A DNA stretch of 19,087 nt from an uncultured Prevotella sp. (GTDB taxonomy: Bacteria > Bacteroidota > Bacteroidia > Bacteroidales > Bacteroidaceae). The notes below the pieces were generated by a model. That model made no database searches. It worked only from the letters and a program-made list of their open reading frames with translations, and was not told where the DNA came from. The DNA lies in the NCBI GenBank assembly GCA_946999045.1, contig CAMQBR010000036.1, forward strand, positions 1 through 19,087, in the 5' to 3' direction. Each line of letters opens with the position of its first letter. The first letter of the stretch is position 1. This document shows positions 15,035-19,087 of this stretch, one piece after another. Both the position numbers and the translations under genes were made by a program.

Positions 15035-15530
15035 ATGTATAAGCAATTAACCTTTGAGCAAGATACGCACAATAAGTGTATTATTCCAAAAGTATTTTTC
15101 AAATTGTTATATTGCTAGAGTCGTTGGCGTGGATGTAAGTATTGTCTCACGTGCGAGGCAATGTAATTCCAATACCAAAGAAGTATATTAACTCTCATAC
15201 GGTAGTGCTGAAGGCTAAGTGGTGTAAGGATCGATGGTAACCGTAGTATTCCGCCTTATGTGTGCAGTCGCATCTTTGAGCTGATCCGCAAGGAACAATA
15301 GTCTACAGAGCAGGTATCTGGTTTGCTTAAGAGGAATGAAGATATCATGGTATCAAAGTTAGCCATATACAATAGGATAAGAGCACACTCTCTCCGTATA
15401 AGGATAATGTTAGAATGCATCTTTGGTATGGAAGAAAATAAGCATGAGAGTCTTCCAAGAATATTAAGAGCCCTGTTCCCAATTGGATATCTATTGAGTA
15501 AAGCTTAGAGGATGCCAATGGACAAAAGGT
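15035..15530 (+). pseudogene. Degraded IS30-family transposase
   Basis: From ATG 15035 the frame reads MYKQLTFEQ, the usual IS30-family N-terminus, and then shifts through VVGVDVSIVSREARQCN. It continues as IPPYVCSRIFELIRKEQ, a stop, then STEQVSGLLKRNEDIMVSKL and AIYNRIRAHS. A further shift near 15400 leads to HLWYGRK and PNWISIE, a stop, and LEDANGQ, matching the family pattern HLRYGRK...IPNR.SIE.RPE.ANGQ just before the first DDE aspartate. There are several frameshifts and stops, and the catalytic core is missing. It is non-functional, and it sits directly upstream of the restriction-modification genes. Confidence 0.8.
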
Positions 15531-15669
15531 AATATATACCCAAGAAAACAGATTTCAAGAGGATATAAAAAACATATCACGGAGATTATCAAAAAAAAAG
15601 TAACAGCTCCAGAAAGAAAAAATGGATTTATAAAGTCAAAAGATATGATTAAAATAAAAATAGTATAAC

Positions 15670-15703
15670 TTTGCACTTACTTATAAAATTTGCCGTATAT
15701 TTG
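15670..15703 (+). promoter_or_regulatory. Candidate promoter of the restriction-modification operon
   Basis: TTTG (15670-15673) and TATATTTG (15696-15703) are 22 nt apart, close to the Bacteroidota consensus. The TTTG is itself part of TAACTTTG (15666-15673), so a second, upstream start is possible. The ATG at 15757 lies about 50 nt beyond. Confidence 0.5.
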
Positions 15704-15756
15704 TCATTATTAATCATTGATAAAAGAATAGTTATCATTACATATTATCAATATAG

Positions 15757-16536
15757 ATGAATTGGTTTTTAGAACAGAGTATTGATTATGCCAATCAGCA
15801 TACATATTTAGACGAACTTTTTAGAGTCTATCCTACCATTCCAAACAATATTAAAAACATTAATCAAGAAATTTGGAATAAAGTAGAAGTAGCATATAAG
15901 GAGAAAAATAAAAGAGATTTAGTAGAAAATTTACTCAAACTTGAGCTATTTCCTATGAAGGATAGTTATGTGGCTTATTTAAGAAAGGATAAAACAGCAT
16001 TAGACCGAAATCAAAAAACGGTTGAACGTATTGCTTTAGAAGTATTGGATATGCAACTTGACAGCATTTATCAAAAATGTTCAGAACCAAAAGAAACCAA
16101 TCGACAAATAGGACCTATGTTTAAAAATTGGTCAACTTCTGGAGTTTTAGGCTTTCCTGTTATGGAAAAAGATGCTTTTATGAGCTGTTCAAATGATGCT
16201 ATTTTAAAAGCTGATGATAATGATATGAAAGCTATAGCTCATGAACTTGTAGGTTATAATATAGATAAGGGTTTAGATTTTGTTGCTCGTATTCATCAGA
16301 AATATGTAATAGGCGAGGCTAAATTTTTATCAGATTTAGGAGAACATCAAAATGCACAGTTCAATGATGCAGTTCATCTGTTTTCGTCTAAAGCAGCGGC
16401 TATAAAAGTCGCTATACTCGATGGGGTTGTTTATATAAAGAATAAGGGAAAAATGTACGAGCAACTAATGAAGCATTATAAAAACCAAAATGTAATGAGT
16501 GCATTACTGTTACGTAGCTTTTTATATTCTATTTAA
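15757..16536 (+). CDS. Probable Type II restriction endonuclease (PD-(D/E)XK fold)
   Basis: I do not recognise the exact family of this 259-residue protein. It directly precedes and overlaps a DNA methyltransferase gene by one base (TAATG), the classic layout of a Type II system. A credible PD-(D/E)XK site is D174 in KGLDFVARI followed by IGEAKF with E187 and K189. GEHQNAQFNDA (195-205) and AAIKVAILDGVVYIK come next, matching the pattern of a core strand-helix-strand. The N-terminal 110 residues are helical and charged, probably for DNA binding or dimerisation. No stop, frameshift or truncation is seen. Codons are richer in ATA, TTA and AGA than in the core genes, consistent with horizontal gain. 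Small families such as those of Tsp45I or TdeIII are possible relatives, but this is a guess. The recognition site cannot be read from the sequence. Confidence 0.75.
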   Translation: MNWFLEQSIDYANQHTYLDELFRVYPTIPNNIKNINQEIWNKVEVAYKEKNKRDLVENLLKLELFPMKDSYVAYLRKDKTALDRNQKTVERIALEVLDMQLDSIYQKCSEPKETNRQIGPMFKNWSTSGVLGFPVMEKDAFMSCSNDAILKADDNDMKAIAHELVGYNIDKGLDFVARIHQKYVIGEAKFLSDLGEHQNAQFNDAVHLFSSKAAAIKVAILDGVVYIKNKGKMYEQLMKHYKNQNVMSALLLRSFLYSI

Positions 16537-17564
16537 TGACATATAATATGAAGTTATTGATAAAAGGAGAAAACCTAGATGTGCTAACATATCTGTTAGA
16601 TAAAAAAAAATTAGCAGGTAAAATAGACTTAATATATACAGATCCTTCATTCGCTACCAATATAGATTTTACTATGTTTAAAGGAAGAGCCTCTACTATA
16701 AGTAAAACTATTGGTGGAGAAATAGCATATTTAGACAAGTTATTGGGATCTGATTTTGTACAATATATCAAACAGCGTTTAGTAATTATGCGCAAATTAC
16801 TTTCTGAACAGGGGTCTATTTATCTGCATACAGACTATAAAATAGGTCATTATTTACGAGTAATGATGGATGATGTCTTTGGCATAGACAATTTTAGAAA
16901 TGATATTACACGTATAAAATGCAATCCTAAAAATTTTAATAGAATAGGATTTGGAAATATAAAGGATATGATTTTGTTTTATACCAAAACAGCTCATCCT
17001 ATTTGGAATGAACCAAGACAACCATATACTGAAGATGATATTAAACGTTTATATCCTAAAGTTGATGACAAGGGGAGGCGTTATACTACAGTTCCTATTC
17101 ATGCTCCTGGAGAAACAAAATTGTCTCAGAAGTTCAAAGGTATGTTGCCACCTATGGGGAGGCATTGGAGAACAGATGTAAAAGTGTTAGAAAAATGGGA
17201 TGAAGAAGGACTCTTAGAGTGGTCGTCTACAGGAAATCCACGTAAAATTATCTATGCAGATGAAAGAAAAGGTAAAAGAGTACAAGATATTTGGACAGAT
17301 TTTAAGGACCCACAATATCCTTGTTATCCAACCGAAAAGAATTTAGATTTTATTGATTTTATTGTCAAAACATCCTCTAATGCAGAGAGTATTGTGCTTG
17401 ATCCGTTTTGTGGTTCAGGTACATCTTTGTTGGCTGCAGCTAAAAATGGGAGACAATGGATAGGGATAGATAAATCTGATTTAGCTATTAAGGTTGCAAA
17501 ACATAAATTAGGTTATGGTGATACATCTATTTTTGGATCGGATATAGAATTTATGACATTGTAA
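16536..17564 (+). CDS. Site-specific DNA methyltransferase, beta class (N6-A or N4-C)
   Basis: It should protect host DNA against the upstream endonuclease by methylating the same site with S-adenosylmethionine. The order of motifs in 342 residues is that of the beta class. Motif IV is at 31-39 (DLIYTDPSF), followed by GSIYLHTDYKIGHYLRV (93-109). The target-recognition region covers about 120-255, with NFRNDITRIKCNPKNFNRIG (119-138). Motif X-like YPTEKN is at 264-269, and motif I is DPFCGSGT (289-296) with IGIDKS (309-314). The catalytic tetrapeptide reads D-P-S-F instead of D-P-P-F/Y. The codon TCA (16647-16649) is one C-to-T change from CCA. Translation may start at the overlapping ATG 16536 or at ATG 16548 (MKLLIKGENLDVL), which resembles usual family starts better. 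No RBS is visible. Confidence 0.9.
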   Translation: MTYNMKLLIKGENLDVLTYLLDKKKLAGKIDLIYTDPSFATNIDFTMFKGRASTISKTIGGEIAYLDKLLGSDFVQYIKQRLVIMRKLLSEQGSIYLHTDYKIGHYLRVMMDDVFGIDNFRNDITRIKCNPKNFNRIGFGNIKDMILFYTKTAHPIWNEPRQPYTEDDIKRLYPKVDDKGRRYTTVPIHAPGETKLSQKFKGMLPPMGRHWRTDVKVLEKWDEEGLLEWSSTGNPRKIIYADERKGKRVQDIWTDFKDPQYPCYPTEKNLDFIDFIVKTSSNAESIVLDPFCGSGTSLLAAAKNGRQWIGIDKSDLAIKVAKHKLGYGDTSIFGSDIEFMTL

Positions 17565-17649
17565 TAATGCTGTATTTTACTTTTCCCTGTATGTGTGTAT
17601 CTATATTCTCAACTAATTTTATTACGTTTATATGCTCAACGCCTTTGCG

Positions 17650-19087
17650 ATGAAAATACAAGATATCCAACAATTATATGGGGCTTCGCCACAAGCAATA
17701 GCTCTAAAAAAAACGTTAGAAAAAAAAGACGTAAAAACTATTTTCCTGCAAGGACTTATTGCCTCTGCAGCTCCGATGTTGTTTGCTGGATTGGCAAATT
17801 TATGGAAGCGAACCCTTTTATTTGTGTTGCAAGATACCGATGAGGCTGGTTATTTCTACCACGACCTAACGCAGTTGCTGGGGCAAGAGCAGGTATTATT
17901 CTTCCCCTCTTCGTACCGTCGTGCTATTAAATATGGACAGCATGATGCCGCTAATGAGATATTGCGTACAGAAGTATTTGCAAGACTATCATCGGGTACA
18001 AACTTGTACATTGTTGCTTCGCCCGAATCTCTCTGTGAACTAGTAGTTTCTAAGCAAAAGTTAGATGAGCGTACTATTTCTATTTCCATAGGCGATATGG
18101 TGGATATGATACAACTAAAGAAGACGATGTGCAACTTCAATTTCCAAGAGGTAGACTATGTATACGAGCCAGGACAGTTTGCTGTGCGAGGCAGTATTAT
18201 AGATGTGTATTCGTTTAGCAGCGAATTGCCTTACCGTATTGATTTCTTTGGTGATGAAGTAGATACCATTCGCACATTTGAGGTAGAAACCCAATTATCG
18301 AAAGATAAGAAAACATCTATTCAAATTGTTCCACAATTACAAGGAGAAACAATCGAAAAAGTTCCTTTCTTACAGTTATTGCCCAAAGATGCGTTGCTGG
18401 TAATGCACGATTTTACTTATGTTCATGATACTGTTGAGCGCATTTATAATGAAGGATTTGTTTCGCAAGCTCTACAAGAACGTTTGGAAGATGCAACTGA
18501 GATAGAACGAAAAGAGATAATGCGTAGCATGAAAGCCAATCAACAACTTATCAGCAGTACACAGTTATTGCACGATATGGCAAACTTTGTGCGCATACAG
18601 TTTGGACAACACAATCCGTCTAAGTCGCAAGTTACTATCAAGTTTGATATCACTCCGCAGCCTTTGTTCCATAAAAACTTTGAGCTATTGTACCAAACGC
18701 TCAACAATTATGCTCTTCTTGACTACACTTTATACCTCTTTGCCGAAAGTCAAAAGCAGGTAGAACGATTACGTGAAATATTAAAGGCAGAACAAGAAAA
18801 TCATAAAAGCAAGGTAACATCCTTCTCTGAGAGTGTAGAACATCCGTCTGGGATTATGCTGCAACTGCAGTCGCCTTTGCCTTTATCGAGCTCAACCAAT
18901 GTTGACTCAGGTATGCCAACAGGAGTTTCCATACACGAAGGTTATGTAGATAATACGTTAAAGATATGCTGTTTCACCGATCACCAAATATTTGAACGCT
19001 TTCATAAGTACAACCTCAGGTCGGACAAGGCACGGGCTGGCAAGATGGCACTCACGCTCAAGGAGCTTCAGGAGATGCAGCCGGGCG
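17650..19087 (+). CDS. mfd: Transcription-repair coupling factor Mfd, N-terminal part (cut by window end)
   Basis: Mfd releases stalled RNA polymerase at DNA lesions and recruits UvrA. The 479 visible residues begin MKIQDIQQLYGASPQAIAL and include the UvrB-like region. Examples are the FLQGLIASAAPMLFAGLAN segment (about 32-50), LFFPSSYRRAIKYGQHDAANEILRTEVFARL (about 83-113), and YVYEPGQFAVRGSIIDVYSF with IDFFGDEVDTIRTFEV (about 171-207). These match domains 1A/1B/2. The last residues, TLKELQEMQPG, are the lead-in to the RNA-polymerase-interacting domain, so the helicase half lies outside. An in-frame ATG at 17632 would add six residues (MLNAFA); I prefer 17650, which gives the usual N-terminus. 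It follows the methyltransferase by 85 nt, and no clear promoter was found in the gap. Confidence 0.95.
   Translation, partial: MKIQDIQQLYGASPQAIALKKTLEKKDVKTIFLQGLIASAAPMLFAGLANLWKRTLLFVLQDTDEAGYFYHDLTQLLGQEQVLFFPSSYRRAIKYGQHDAANEILRTEVFARLSSGTNLYIVASPESLCELVVSKQKLDERTISISIGDMVDMIQLKKTMCNFNFQEVDYVYEPGQFAVRGSIIDVYSFSSELPYRIDFFGDEVDTIRTFEVETQLSKDKKTSIQIVPQLQGETIEKVPFLQLLPKDALLVMHDFTYVHDTVERIYNEGFVSQALQERLEDATEIERKEIMRSMKANQQLISSTQLLHDMANFVRIQFGQHNPSKSQVTIKFDITPQPLFHKNFELLYQTLNNYALLDYTLYLFAESQKQVERLREILKAEQENHKSKVTSFSESVEHPSGIMLQLQSPLPLSSSTNVDSGMPTGVSIHEGYVDNTLKICCFTDHQIFERFHKYNLRSDKARAGKMALTLKELQEMQPG

Noticed and set aside
15148..15153. CACGTG core that recalls a parS site
   Set aside because: The flanking bases do not form the parS palindrome, and the hexamer is explained by the V-S-R-E codons of the IS30 relic.
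17632..17649. Earlier mfd start at ATG 17632
   Set aside because: It is in frame and possible, but the added MLNAFA is not typical, and the start at 17650 agrees better with the family.
1..19087. CRISPR array, phage genes, integrase or toxin-antitoxin pair
   Set aside because: No regularly spaced direct repeats and no proteins of those classes could be found on either strand.

Overview
The window reads as chromosome from a Bacteroidales bacterium, most likely an oral Prevotella-type member of the Prevotellaceae. The support is the Bacteroidota-type promoter core (TTTG, about 20 nt, then TAnnTTTG) in front of several genes, the near absence of Shine-Dalgarno sequences, the AT-rich composition, and a gene order I associate with this phylum: rsfS-ftsH-cdsA, then surE-lpxB, then parA-parB-DUF5683-mltD-relA/spoT. 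The species assignment is inference.

Layout. Positions 1-458 are AT-rich and hold a repeat end, a possible tiny ORF and the terminator of tRNA-Gln(CTG), which is on the minus strand. A divergent promoter pair separates the tRNA from rsfS, ftsH and cdsA (752-4133, plus strand). A decayed 200-bp inverted-repeat element fills the gap between the convergent cdsA and lpxB stops. lpxB and surE (minus strand, 4339-6376) are divergent from a five-gene plus-strand block (6568-12823): ParA, ParB, a DUF5683 envelope protein, an MltD-type murein hydrolase with LysM, and a RelA/SpoT (p)ppGpp enzyme. That block ends at a hairpin terminator.

From 12900 to about 17600 the sequence turns into an accessory island. 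It holds a degraded IS5-family transposase with one recognisable end, about 670 bp of unexplained AT-rich DNA, a well-preserved 192-bp MITE-like element, a small MerR-family regulator gene on the minus strand, a lone MITE-type end, a degraded IS30-family transposase, and an apparently intact Type II restriction-modification pair (15757-17564). Core sequence resumes with mfd, which runs off the right edge.

How the genes fit together. The core blocks cover ribosome silencing, membrane proteolysis, phospholipid and lipid A synthesis, nucleotide phosphatase activity, chromosome segregation, cell-wall turnover, stringent response and transcription-coupled repair. The most interesting non-core signals are a MITE family (two near-complete copies in opposite orientation, each starting directly after a gene's stop codon, plus solo ends) whose ends resemble that of the IS5 relic, and a restriction-modification pair whose methyltransferase has D-P-S-F where the catalytic D-P-P-F/Y motif is expected.
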